NCBI RefSeq assembly: GCF_014648875.1
Contig: NZ_BMRY01000002.1
Coordinates: 434,001-498,000, forward strand
Length of the DNA stretch: 64,000 nucleotides
Direction: 5' to 3'
Source: Streptomyces parvus
GTDB lineage: Bacteria > Actinomycetota > Actinomycetes > Streptomycetales > Streptomycetaceae
Every line of letters starts with the position of its first letter. Position 1 is the stretch's first letter. Positions 18,860 through 26,361 of this stretch are shown piece after piece. The translations under genes were made by a program, and so were the position numbers. The notes under the pieces were generated by a model that saw nothing but the letters and a program-made list of their open reading frames with translations, was not told where the DNA came from and ran no database searches.

Positions 18860-20977
18860 ATGAGGCGCAACCTCGCCGCACGCATCGGCGTGTGGAGCAC
18901 ACGCCACCGCAAGACCGCCGTACTCGGCTGGTTGCTCTTCGTCGTGCTCGCCACGGGCATCGGCGGAGCCACCGGCATGGTCGAGATGACCAACGCGGAG
19001 AACGGTGCCGGAGAGTCCGCCCGTGCCGAGCAGATCCTGCTCGACGCCGGACTCGACAAGCCCGCGGGTGAACTCGTCATGGTCTCCGCACCCGCCGCCG
19101 GCGACTGGAAGCCGGCCGCCCAGGCCCTCTCCGACGCCGTACGGGAGACCGGCGAGGCACAGAACATCGTTCCGGCCGTCCCCTCGAAGGACGGCAAGGA
19201 CGCCCTGATCACCTTCGAGATGAAGGGCGACGCCGCCACCTCGCCCGACCGGATCCAGCCCGTCCTGGACGCGGTCGCCGCCGTGGGCGACGACCACCCG
19301 GACGTCGAGATCCACCAGTTCGGCGAGGCCAGCGCGGGCAAGTGGCTCGGCGACCTGCTGGCCGAGGACTTCAAGAAGGCCGAGTTCACCGCCGTCCCGC
19401 TGGCCCTCGGCATCCTCGTCGTGGCCTTCGGCGCGATCGTCGCCGCCCTGCTCCCGGTCGGGCTCGCCCTCACCGCGTGCATGGCCGCCTTCGGCCTCCT
19501 CTCGATCGCCAGCCACCAACTGCACCTGTTCCAGACCACGTACTCGGTGATGTTCCTGATGGGCTTCGCCGTCGGCGTCGACTACTGCCTCTTCTACCTG
19601 CGCCGCGAACGCGACGAACGCGCCGCCGGACGGGACGCCGAGACCGCCCTGCGCATCGCGGCGGCCACCAGCGGCCGGGCGGTCCTCGTCTCCGGCCTCA
19701 CCGTGATGGTCGCGATGGGCGGCATGTTCCTCTCCGGACTCCTGCTGTTCAAGGGCTTCGCGCTCGCCACGATCATCGTCGTCTTCATCGCCATGCTCGG
19801 CTCGGTCACCGTCCTGCCCGCCCTGCTCTCCTGGCTCGGCGACCGCGTCGACGCGGGCCGCATCCCGCTGCTGAACCGCCGCGCCAAGCACGGCAACACG
19901 GGCAGCGGCCGCATCACCGGCCGACTGCTCGGCCCCGTCCTCACCCGCCCCCGCACCTTCGCTGTCGCCGCCGTCGTTCTGCTGCTCGCCCTCGCCGCGC
20001 CCGCCCTGGGCATGAAGACCGAATCGCTCGGCCTGGAGAAGCAGTTCGGTTCCGACTCGCAGCTCTCGATCGCGTACAACCGCATCACCGACAGCTTCCC
20101 CGGCGGCCCCGCCCCCGCCCTCGTCGTGGTCACCGCGCCCGACATCACCGCCCCGGAGGTCGCCAAGTCCCTGGGCGGCTTCGAGGACGTCACCGTCCAC
20201 CGGGACAAGAACGTCGCCGAGATCGAGATCCCCCTCCCCGGCGGCACCGCCGACCTCACCGAACTGCGCGAGCGGACCCTCCCCGCCGCGTTCGACGGCA
20301 CCGGGGCGAAGACCCACGTCACGGGCGAGACCGCCGGATCGGTCGACTTCAACGACCAGCTCCGCCGCGGCATCGTCCCGGTCTTCGCCTTCATCACGGC
20401 GGTCACCTTCCTGCTGATGCTGTTCTGCTTCCGCAGCTACGTCATCGCCGTGACGTCCATCGTCCTCAACCTGCTCTCGGTGGCAGCCTCCTACGGGGTG
20501 ATGACCGCCGTCTTCCAGCACGGCTGGGGCGCCTCGCTCATCGGTTCGGAGGGCGTCGGCGCGATCGAGGCGTGGATGCCGCTGTTCGTTCTCGTCGTCC
20601 TGTTCGGCCTCTCCATGGACTACCACGTCTTCGTCGTCTCCCGGATCCGCGAGGCACGCGGTGGCGGCCTGGACAACCGGTCGGCCATCGAGACCGGTCT
20701 CCGCCGCACCGCCGGGGCGGTCACCGGAGCGGCGGCCATCATGGTGGCGGTGTTCGCGGTCTTCGGGACGCTGTCCATGCAGGACATGCAGCAGATGGGC
20801 GTCGGCCTCGCCGTCGCGGTCCTGCTGGACGCCACCGTCGTACGGATGGTGCTGCTGCCCTCCGTGATGCTGCTGCTGGGCGAGCGCAACTGGCGTACCC
20901 CGCGCGGGCTTTCCCGGCTCCCGAGCCTGGAGCAGGAGGAGCCCGCCGAGCCGGCGCGCGACACCGTACGCGTCTGA
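18860..20977 (+). CDS. MMPL/RND family membrane transporter
   Basis: 705 residues. ATG 18860 follows GGGGGAGAG by 5 bases. The topology is the MMPL pattern duplicated twice: one N-terminal helix (TAVLGWLLFVVLATGI), a periplasmic-type domain, a block of helices (about 170-370) holding the GVDYCLFYLRRERDE motif, a second soluble domain and a second helix block with GLSMDYHVFVVSRIREA. The (G)xDY...R motif in each half is the hallmark of MMPL proteins, which use proton-motive force to export lipids or small hydrophobic compounds. It is divergent from the two-component system and converges on the OmpR-type gene. Confidence 0.94.
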   Translation: MRRNLAARIGVWSTRHRKTAVLGWLLFVVLATGIGGATGMVEMTNAENGAGESARAEQILLDAGLDKPAGELVMVSAPAAGDWKPAAQALSDAVRETGEAQNIVPAVPSKDGKDALITFEMKGDAATSPDRIQPVLDAVAAVGDDHPDVEIHQFGEASAGKWLGDLLAEDFKKAEFTAVPLALGILVVAFGAIVAALLPVGLALTACMAAFGLLSIASHQLHLFQTTYSVMFLMGFAVGVDYCLFYLRRERDERAAGRDAETALRIAAATSGRAVLVSGLTVMVAMGGMFLSGLLLFKGFALATIIVVFIAMLGSVTVLPALLSWLGDRVDAGRIPLLNRRAKHGNTGSGRITGRLLGPVLTRPRTFAVAAVVLLLALAAPALGMKTESLGLEKQFGSDSQLSIAYNRITDSFPGGPAPALVVVTAPDITAPEVAKSLGGFEDVTVHRDKNVAEIEIPLPGGTADLTELRERTLPAAFDGTGAKTHVTGETAGSVDFNDQLRRGIVPVFAFITAVTFLLMLFCFRSYVIAVTSIVLNLLSVAASYGVMTAVFQHGWGASLIGSEGVGAIEAWMPLFVLVVLFGLSMDYHVFVVSRIREARGGGLDNRSAIETGLRRTAGAVTGAAAIMVAVFAVFGTLSMQDMQQMGVGLAVAVLLDATVVRMVLLPSVMLLLGERNWRTPRGLSRLPSLEQEEPAEPARDTVRV

Positions 20978-21006
20978 GCGGACGGGTCCGAGCACACGGG
21001 GGCGGG

Positions 21007-21040
21007 CCCGGACCACGGTGAGGAGGAACCGTGGTCCGGG
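21007..21040. terminator. Bidirectional terminator hairpin
   Basis: A perfect 13-bp stem (21007-21019 with 21028-21040) and an 8-base loop lie between the convergent MMPL and OmpR-type genes, about 30 bases from each stop. It can serve both. Confidence 0.8.
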
Positions 21041-21065
21041 GCCGCCGCACGGGTGCGGGCGCCGG

Positions 21066-21734
21066 TCAGGGCGTGTACTTGTACCCGACCCGGCGGACCG
21101 TCTGGATCGAACGGCGGTACTCCGCCCCCAACTTGCGGCGCAGCCGGGCGACATGGACGTCGACGGTGCGCCCGTCGCCCACATGCCCGTAGCCCCACAC
21201 CGTCGTCACCAACTGGTCGCGGGTGTGCACCCGGTGCGGATGCGCCACCAGATGGGCCAGCAGCTCGAACTCCAGATACGTGAGGTCGAGGGCGACGCCG
21301 TCGACGGAGGCCGTACGCCGGGTGGCGTCGATCCGCACCGGCCCGGCCGACCCCCCCTCGGCGCCGGCGGCAGCAGCGGCACCGGAGCCCGCGTCGGGCG
21401 CCGGCCGGAGCGGGGAGTCGGCGACGGCCCCCGCGAGTGCGGGCTGCTGGTCGGCCGGCACGAGCACCAGGTACCCGATCATCGGGGGCCGGCCGGGCAG
21501 CGAGGGCAGGGTGTGCGGCGGGGCGGGCAGCCAGGTGGCCCCGGGCGGGAGGAAGCCCGCCACATCGGCCGGGGCCGCGACCTCGTCGCGGTCGACCGCG
21601 CGCAGCCGCTGCCGGTTCGGGTGGGCGGGCAGGGAACGGGCGGGGACGGAGCGGGCGGTGGGGTGGGCCGCAGCGGATGCCGGGGACGCCGCGGTGGCGG
21701 CGGACGCGGCGGAGAAGGTACGAGTGTTCGCCAT
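21066..21734 (-). CDS. OmpR-type winged-helix DNA-binding protein without receiver domain
   Basis: 222 residues. The C-terminal 95 residues are an OmpR/PhoB effector domain: VDGVALDLTYLEFELLAHL, HTRDQLVTTVWGY, TVDVHVARLRRKLG and IQTVRRVGYKY. The N-terminal half is not a receiver; it is Ala/Pro-rich with a conserved-looking core PGATWLPAPPHTLPSLPGRPPMIGYLVLVPADQ. It may bind a ligand or partner. I start at ATG 21734 (MANTRTFS); the frame is open upstream to 21797. A 46-codon small ORF on the same strand ends 81 bases upstream and could be its leader. Target genes are unknown; the phased repeat near the MMPL start is one candidate. Confidence 0.88.
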   Translation of the reverse strand: MANTRTFSAASAATAASPASAAAHPTARSVPARSLPAHPNRQRLRAVDRDEVAAPADVAGFLPPGATWLPAPPHTLPSLPGRPPMIGYLVLVPADQQPALAGAVADSPLRPAPDAGSGAAAAAGAEGGSAGPVRIDATRRTASVDGVALDLTYLEFELLAHLVAHPHRVHTRDQLVTTVWGYGHVGDGRTVDVHVARLRRKLGAEYRRSIQTVRRVGYKYTP

Positions 21735-21815
21735 GAGGGTCAGCTCTTTCGCGCGAGAAGTCGTCAGGGACGGACGTTCGTCGTACGCGCGGACCAAAGG
21801 CCGGGGTGAGCGGCT

Positions 21816-21956
21816 TTAGTGGGCCTGCGCGTTCCACGCGCGGCAACACACCCGGTCGAAATCATGGTGCTGACGGGAAGGCCAGAACGGTTCGAGGTCG
21901 CTGCGACCCGACGCGATGTACTGGAAGCTGGCCATGTGCTCCATTGAAGCAGACAT
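21816..21956 (-). CDS. Small ORF, 46 aa, Cys-Cys motif; possible leader peptide of the OmpR-type gene
   Basis: The minus strand encodes a 46-residue peptide, starting MSASMEHMASFQYIASG and ending RVCCRAWNAQAH, with stop TAA at 21816-21818. About 70 percent of third positions are G/C, which fits coding. Starts at 21956 and 21944 (MEHMAS) are both possible. A competing ATG at about 21971 in another frame has a better ribosome binding site (AGAGGAG) but gives a 35-residue peptide with poor codon bias. The peptide ends 81 bases before the OmpR-type gene on the same strand. The composition (Trp-Pro, His-His, Cys-Cys, Trp) suggests a regulatory leader or a metal- or redox-sensing small protein. No function is known to me. 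Confidence 0.55.
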   Translation of the reverse strand: MSASMEHMASFQYIASGRSDLEPFWPSRQHHDFDRVCCRAWNAQAH

Positions 21957-22064
21957 TGCGGCGGTGCATCAGACTCCTCTCGCCCCTCGATACGGACCCT
22001 TCGCGTCGCGTTCCTCACGCGACGCCCGCCGGACCCGCCCGGGAGGGGGCACGCGCCCACGCGG

Positions 22065-22096
22065 GAGGGGCCCGCCGGCGAACCGGCGGGCCCCTC
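22065..22096 (-). terminator. glnII terminator
   Basis: A perfect 14-bp stem (22065-22078 with 22083-22096) closed by a CGAA tetraloop lies 25 bases past the glnII stop. It is one of the strongest hairpins in the window. Confidence 0.88.
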
Positions 22097-22120
22097 GTAC
22101 GTACGCGGTCGGCGTCGGGA

Positions 22121-23164
22121 TCAGACCTGGTCGGCCTTCTCCAGCGCGGTGCAGCAGGTGTCGACGATCAGCCGCGTGACGACGTACGGGTCGACGTTGG
22201 CGTTCGGACGGCGGTCCTCGATGTACCCCTTGCGGTCCTGCTCGACCTGCCACGGGATACGGACCGAGGCGCCGCGGTTGGAGACGCCGTAGCTGTACTC
22301 GTTCCACGGGGCGGTCTCGTGCAGACCGGTGAGCCGGTCGTCGATGCCCGCGCCGTAGTTCTTCACGTGGTCCATCGGCTTCGAGCCCTCACCCAGCGAC
22401 TCGCACGCGGTGATGATCGCGTCGTAGCCCTCGCGCATCGCCTTGGTGGAGAAGTTGGTGTGCGCGCCCGCGCCGTTCCAGTCGCCCTTGACCGGCTTCG
22501 GGTCCAGCGTCGCGGAGACGTTGAAGTCCTCGGCGGTGCGGTAGAGCAGCCAACGGGCCACCCACAGCTGGTCGGAGACGTCCAGCGGGGACAGCGGGCC
22601 CACCTGGAACTCCCACTGGCCGGGCATGACCTCGGCGTTGATGCCGGAGATCCCGAGCCCCGCCGCCAGGCAGTTGTCGAGGTGCTTCTCCACGATCTCG
22701 CGGCCGAAGATCTCGTCCGCGCCGACCCCGCAGTAGTAGCCGCCCTGCGCGGCCGGGAAGCCGCCCTCGGGGAAGCCGAGCGGCCGGTGGCCGTCGAAGA
22801 AGGTGTACTCCTGCTCGATCCCGAAGATCGGTGCCTGGCCCGCGAACTGCTCGGCGACCGGACGCAGCGCGGCACGTGTGTTGGACTCGTGCGGCGTCAT
22901 GTCGATGTTGAAGACCTCGCACAGCACGAGGACGTCGTTGCCGCCGCGGATCGGGTCGGGACAGGTGAAGACGGGCTTCAGCACCCGGTCGGACGCGTGG
23001 CCCTCGGCCTGGTTGGTGCTGGAACCGTCGAATCCCCAGATCGGCAGATCCGCCACGTCCCCCGACGGCGCGCCGTCCATGATCTTCGTCTTGGAGCGAA
23101 GCTTGGCGGTCGGCTCGGTGCCGTCTATCCAGATGTACTCAGCCTTGAACGTCACGGACGCCAT
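22121..23164 (-). CDS. glnII: Glutamine synthetase type II (eukaryote-like)
   Basis: 347 residues, the length of actinobacterial GSII and much shorter than GlnA. It makes glutamine from glutamate, ammonia and ATP in the cytoplasm. Recognisable motifs include AEYIWIDGTEP at the start, PIWGFDGSSTNQAEGHASD, FGIEQEYTFF, GQWEFQVGP, WNGAGAHTNFSTKAMR and the ATP-binding RGASVRIP. I start at ATG 23164 (MASVTFKAEY); the frame is open upstream to 23230 but that would run into the GlnR box. Unlike GlnA it has no adenylylation loop, so control is mainly transcriptional, through the GlnR box at 23211-23248. Streptomyces coelicolor carries the equivalent gene as SCO2210. Confidence 0.98.
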   Translation of the reverse strand: MASVTFKAEYIWIDGTEPTAKLRSKTKIMDGAPSGDVADLPIWGFDGSSTNQAEGHASDRVLKPVFTCPDPIRGGNDVLVLCEVFNIDMTPHESNTRAALRPVAEQFAGQAPIFGIEQEYTFFDGHRPLGFPEGGFPAAQGGYYCGVGADEIFGREIVEKHLDNCLAAGLGISGINAEVMPGQWEFQVGPLSPLDVSDQLWVARWLLYRTAEDFNVSATLDPKPVKGDWNGAGAHTNFSTKAMREGYDAIITACESLGEGSKPMDHVKNYGAGIDDRLTGLHETAPWNEYSYGVSNRGASVRIPWQVEQDRKGYIEDRRPNANVDPYVVTRLIVDTCCTALEKADQV

Positions 23165-23210
23165 CCTTTGCGGGTGCAGCGGTCTATGCAGCGCAGCTTG
23201 GCAAGACGCG

Positions 23211-23248
23211 ATTTCCCGTCCGTTGCCCATGTGTGAACCCCGTGTTAC
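23211..23248 (-). promoter_or_regulatory. GlnR box upstream of glnII
   Basis: Read on the minus strand, four 5-mers occur at exact 11-base spacing: GTAAC (23248-23244), TTCAC (23237-23233), GCAAC (23226-23222) and GAAAT (23215-23211). This is the actinomycete GlnR pattern gTnAc-n6-GaAAc-n6-GtnAC-n6-GAAAc, with the second site degenerate. It ends 47 bases before the glnII start. GlnR should activate or modulate glnII under nitrogen limitation. Confidence 0.85.
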
Positions 23249-23300
23249 CGAGGTTTCCTGCGGTTTTCCGCGGTGCGCGGGCGGCCGTAGGGGCTGCGTT

Positions 23301-24443
23301 TCAGAGGCTGCTCCTGAGCAGGGCCGAGAACCCGGCCGCCCGCATCCGGCGCACCAGCTCCTCCCGGCTCGACCCCAGCGCCGCGGCCGCCCGGTCCAGC
23401 TCCCAGTCGGCCCCGGCCACGGTCCGCAGCAGATGGCCCCGGCGGATCTGCGCGTCGGAGAGCCGGAACGTCTTGAGGTAGGCGACCTGCCCCTTGTGAT
23501 CGGTGATCGTCTCCCCGATGTGCTGCCCGCCCCCGTCCCGGACGAACGGCGGCAGAAAGCGCCACAGGGTGAAGGACTTCATCCGGTACACCCGCTCGAA
23601 CGCGTACGAGGAGTCCAGCAGCTCCCGCGCGAACAGGGTGTCGTGAGCCTCGGCCCACGCCCGCTCCTGCGTCCGCGCGGCCGACCGCAGCTCGCCCAGA
23701 TCCCGGATGTGGTCCGCACCCCCAATCCGCACCGGGGTGTCGGCCACCGGAGCCCCGTACAGCGCGTACTGGTGCACCAGCTCCCCGTAGAGGTCCTCCA
23801 CCAGCGAGGCGTGCAGCAGGCGGTAGTCGTCCGGGTGCGGCACCACGAACGCGGAGGCGAGCGCGTCGGAGACGTACACCATCATCCCGCACTGGCCCGG
23901 GTGGATCTCGAAGATCCGCAGCGCGTCCGCGAGCCCGCGCACCGACAGCCCGAGGTACGCGTCCTCGGCACGCGGCGAGAGCCCGTCGCGCAGGGCCGTG
24001 CGCGACCACTCCTCCCAGGCGGTCGACGGACCGCCGAAGTGCAGCGCGAGATACCCCTCCAGCGCCAGGTGCAGCGGCAGGAACCGCAGCCGGTCGCCGG
24101 GCCGCCGCTTGGCCATCCGGTGGTGCGGCACCGCCGGCAGGGACATGGCCCGGGGCGCGTCGCCGCCACCGAACTGGGTGCCGTACGCGGCCGACTGCCG
24201 GCCCGCCCCCGGGGCCCGGCCGTCCTCCTCGCCCGACCAGTCGGCGACCAGCCCGTGCGGGATGTACGAGAGGTAGCGCTCCCGGGGCCCGAGCTCGACG
24301 ATCCCCGCGCCGAGCCCCTCGTACACCTCGCGATGCAGCCGCAACCCCGCCACCGGCGCCTCGCGGATCAGCGGGACGAGCCGGACACCACCCCACACCT
24401 GCGCGGGACCGGCGGTGAGTCCGGTCAGCTCCAGCCGGTTCAC
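23301..24443 (-). CDS. ARPP-2-like protein of unknown function, coupled to vWA/TROVE-like gene
   Basis: 380 residues. The N-terminus (LTAGPAQVWGGVRLVPLIRE, then RYLSYIPHGLVADW) looks like the ARPP-2 family, a domain that turns up in uncharacterised actinobacterial operons. The middle is rich in conserved-looking aromatic and His residues: HLALEGYLALHFGGPSTAWEEW, HPGQCGMMVY and VVPHPDDYRLLHASLVEDLYGELVHQYALYG. The last 45 residues (IRRGHLLRTVAGADWELDRAAAALGSSREELVRRMRAAGF) look like a small helix-turn-helix, which suggests nucleic-acid contact. No catalytic motif is evident. The GTG start overlaps the stop of a 23-codon ORF (GTGA), itself overlapping the vWA gene stop, so all three are translationally coupled. 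Confidence 0.75.
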   Translation of the reverse strand: MNRLELTGLTAGPAQVWGGVRLVPLIREAPVAGLRLHREVYEGLGAGIVELGPRERYLSYIPHGLVADWSGEEDGRAPGAGRQSAAYGTQFGGGDAPRAMSLPAVPHHRMAKRRPGDRLRFLPLHLALEGYLALHFGGPSTAWEEWSRTALRDGLSPRAEDAYLGLSVRGLADALRIFEIHPGQCGMMVYVSDALASAFVVPHPDDYRLLHASLVEDLYGELVHQYALYGAPVADTPVRIGGADHIRDLGELRSAARTQERAWAEAHDTLFARELLDSSYAFERVYRMKSFTLWRFLPPFVRDGGGQHIGETITDHKGQVAYLKTFRLSDAQIRRGHLLRTVAGADWELDRAAAALGSSREELVRRMRAAGFSALLRSSL

Positions 24444-24511
24444 GGTGTCACGTCCTCTCCGGGCGCCCGCGCGGTGCGGACGGTCGTCGGTGCCGACTCC
24501 GTCCGCTTCAC
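24440..24511 (-). CDS. 23-codon ORF created by tandem duplication of the vWA gene 3' end
   Basis: GTG 24511 overlaps the TGA of the vWA gene (24508-24510) and its own TGA (24440-24442) overlaps the GTG of the next gene, giving GTGA junctions at both ends. The peptide, starting VKRTESAPTTVRTARAPGE, is a clear copy of the vWA protein tail, starting VKRLESAATGARTAQEPGE. The copy lies in a different frame relative to the parent because the period (68 bp) is not a multiple of three. It probably serves to keep ribosomes moving between the two genes; whether the peptide itself matters is unknown. Confidence 0.5.
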   Translation of the reverse strand: MKRTESAPTTVRTARAPGEDVTP

Positions 24512-24579
24512 GAGGCCGCTCCCTCTCCGGGCTCCTGCGCGGTGCGGGCGCCCGTCGCTGCCGATTCCAGCCGCTTCAC
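24444..24579. repeat. 68-bp tandem duplication at vWA gene 3' end
   Basis: Copy A (24512-24579) is the last 68 bases of the vWA coding sequence before the GA of its stop codon. Copy B (24444-24511) is intergenic by normal annotation. They differ at about 15 of 68 positions. Each copy begins GTGAAGCGG on the minus strand, and a third partial match, GTGAACCGGCTGGA, begins the next gene at 24443, again 68 bases on. Confidence 0.88.
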
Positions 24580-26076
24580 GGCGGTCGTTCCCTCTCCGCT
24601 GGTGAACCGGGCCACCTGCCGGTCCAGATACGCGTACAGCTCCGTGGTGCCCGTGCGCCCCTCCGCGAACCGGGCGATCTCGACCAGCGCGGGCAGGTCC
24701 TCCGCGTCCCGGATCCCGGCCGTCGCCACCCCCGCCGCCAGCCGCCGCACGTCGAAACCCTCCGCGTCGTATACGGGGTTGACGTGCACCACCGCCGTAC
24801 GCCGCGCCGGATCCAGCCGGTGCCGCCACACCCGCAGCACCTCGCCCGCCAGGCCCGCCGGAGCGTTGTCCCAGCCGTCCGAGACGACCACCAGCCGCTC
24901 CGGAGGAGCCCCGTCGGCCCCCGGCTCCAACGCGTCCAGGATCCGCATCCCCAGCGGGGTCGGCCCCCAGGGGCGTACGAGCAGGGCGTCCCGCGCCCCC
25001 GAGGTCCACAGTCCCCGGTACGCCCCCGGCGCGGCGAGCACCTCCAGCAGGTGGTGGCAGGCCAGGGCCACGGCGAGCGGCCGACGCCCCTTCTGCCCCG
25101 AACCGGACGAGGAGAAGCTGTCGTCCAGCACCGCGTGCACCCGACCCCAGCTCCCCGCGTGCGCGCCCGCCGCCCGCCGGGCCGCCACGCGCAGGGCGCC
25201 GGTCAGCTCGGCCCGGCGCTCGGAGCGCTCCTCGAAACCGAGCGACAGCACGTACAGCGCGAGCCGGGTCAGCGGCATCACGGTCAGATCGACGTCCGGC
25301 CGCCTGTCACCCACCACCCGCTGCTCCTGCGTGCGCAGCCGCTCCAGCCGGGTCATCCGGGGCGCGGCCCGCTTCAGGAACACCTCGCGCTTCATCCCGT
25401 GCTTGGCGGCGAACCCCTCCGCCACCGTGAACGGCAGCTCGGCCACGGCCCCCTGCTCGTAGTGGGCGCGCCGCCAGGCGTCCAGCATCCCGTGCTCGTA
25501 CCGGGGCAGCCGGCCCGGCCGGAACAGGAACGCCCCGACCTCGGCGAGCGGTCCGCGCCCCTCGGGGCAGGGCAGGTGGATGTGCCGGGCGACGGTCTTC
25601 AGACCGGCCCGGTACTTCACCGCGTCATGGCCCAGATCCGGCCGGGCCGCCAGCCAGTCCCGCATGATCGCCCGGGTGCGCCGGTTGTTGACCTTGGCGC
25701 GGCGCAGCTCGCCGAAGAGCCGGTAGACGCGCTGCGGCGGCAGCGCCGCCAGCCGGGCCGCGATCAGCCGGCCCTCGGTGCGCCGCTCCTCGGGGGACGC
25801 CTCGTCCGCGGTCTCCAGGAGCCGGCGCACGATGAGCGCCGCGTTGTGGTGGTTGATGTCCAGCGCCAGCGAAGCCGCGTACACCCGGCGGTAGTTGACC
25901 CGTACGTAGGTGTGCAGGAAGTCCAGGGAGAGCTGCTGGTCGACGGCGCGGGAGCGGAACTCGCGCTGCCCGGTCGAGGTGATCGCCGCGTTCACGAAGA
26001 GGAGGACGTCCTCGGCGGCGACGAGGTCGGCGGCGCTGTCGGCGCGGCTCTCGGCATGGCTGTCGGGCGTGTTCAT
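24508..26076 (-). CDS. vWA-domain protein with TROVE/Ro60-like helical N-terminus
   Basis: 522 residues. Residues about 20-240 are helical repeats; the stretch KVNNRRTRAIMRDWLA followed by DAVKYRAGLKTVARHIHLP resembles the RNA-binding TROVE module of Ro60/Rsr proteins, though distantly. A von Willebrand A domain follows: metal-site motif DxSxS as DDSFS near residue 312, then GRRPLAVALACHHLLEVLA, and VVVSDGWDN near 415 with the final MIDAS-type Asp. Ro60-like proteins bind misfolded RNA and Y RNAs. This protein may be a diverged member working with the coupled ARPP-2-like protein. I saw no Y-RNA-like gene beside it. ATG 26076 is well placed after a GGGGGAC element. RNA binding is inference. 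Confidence 0.72.
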   Translation of the reverse strand: MNTPDSHAESRADSAADLVAAEDVLLFVNAAITSTGQREFRSRAVDQQLSLDFLHTYVRVNYRRVYAASLALDINHHNAALIVRRLLETADEASPEERRTEGRLIAARLAALPPQRVYRLFGELRRAKVNNRRTRAIMRDWLAARPDLGHDAVKYRAGLKTVARHIHLPCPEGRGPLAEVGAFLFRPGRLPRYEHGMLDAWRRAHYEQGAVAELPFTVAEGFAAKHGMKREVFLKRAAPRMTRLERLRTQEQRVVGDRRPDVDLTVMPLTRLALYVLSLGFEERSERRAELTGALRVAARRAAGAHAGSWGRVHAVLDDSFSSSGSGQKGRRPLAVALACHHLLEVLAAPGAYRGLWTSGARDALLVRPWGPTPLGMRILDALEPGADGAPPERLVVVSDGWDNAPAGLAGEVLRVWRHRLDPARRTAVVHVNPVYDAEGFDVRRLAAGVATAGIRDAEDLPALVEIARFAEGRTGTTELYAYLDRQVARFTSGEGTTAVKRLESAATGARTAQEPGEGAAS

Positions 26077-26361
26077 GGTCGTCCCCCGGGTGGCTGGAGT
26101 GCCGGCCGGGGAATGGGGGCGCGAACAGCGAAATCATTGCTTCACAGGCAGGTCTCGGAAGTCGCACCGGAGTCCCGCGGCCGGCTCGGGAAACGTAACG
26201 GGGCGGGGCGGGTCCGCGCCACCGCATTCGGGCCGGGCGTTGTCCGGGACCGGGCCCGGCACGATGCGGGCCCCGGCCTCCGGCCCCTGGTTTCCGGCCC
26301 CCTGGTCTCCCGCCCCGGGCCTCCTGTCCGCACGCCCGCCGCGCCCGGCACACTGGCACGC
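26077..26361. other. Divergent promoter region, 285 bp
   Basis: This gap separates the vWA gene (leftward) and the Gfo/Idh gene (rightward). A relatively AT-rich patch, GAAATCATTGCTTCACAGG at about 26129-26147, is the best candidate for the leftward promoter. The right half is a G/C-rich run of GGCCCC-type repeats. I saw no tRNA-like fold or strong hairpin. Confidence 0.5.

Noticed and set aside
26077..26361. Search for a Y-RNA or tRNA-like gene next to the vWA/TROVE-like gene
   Set aside because: No acceptor/T-loop motif or convincing fold was seen by eye; a covariance-model search is needed to settle it.
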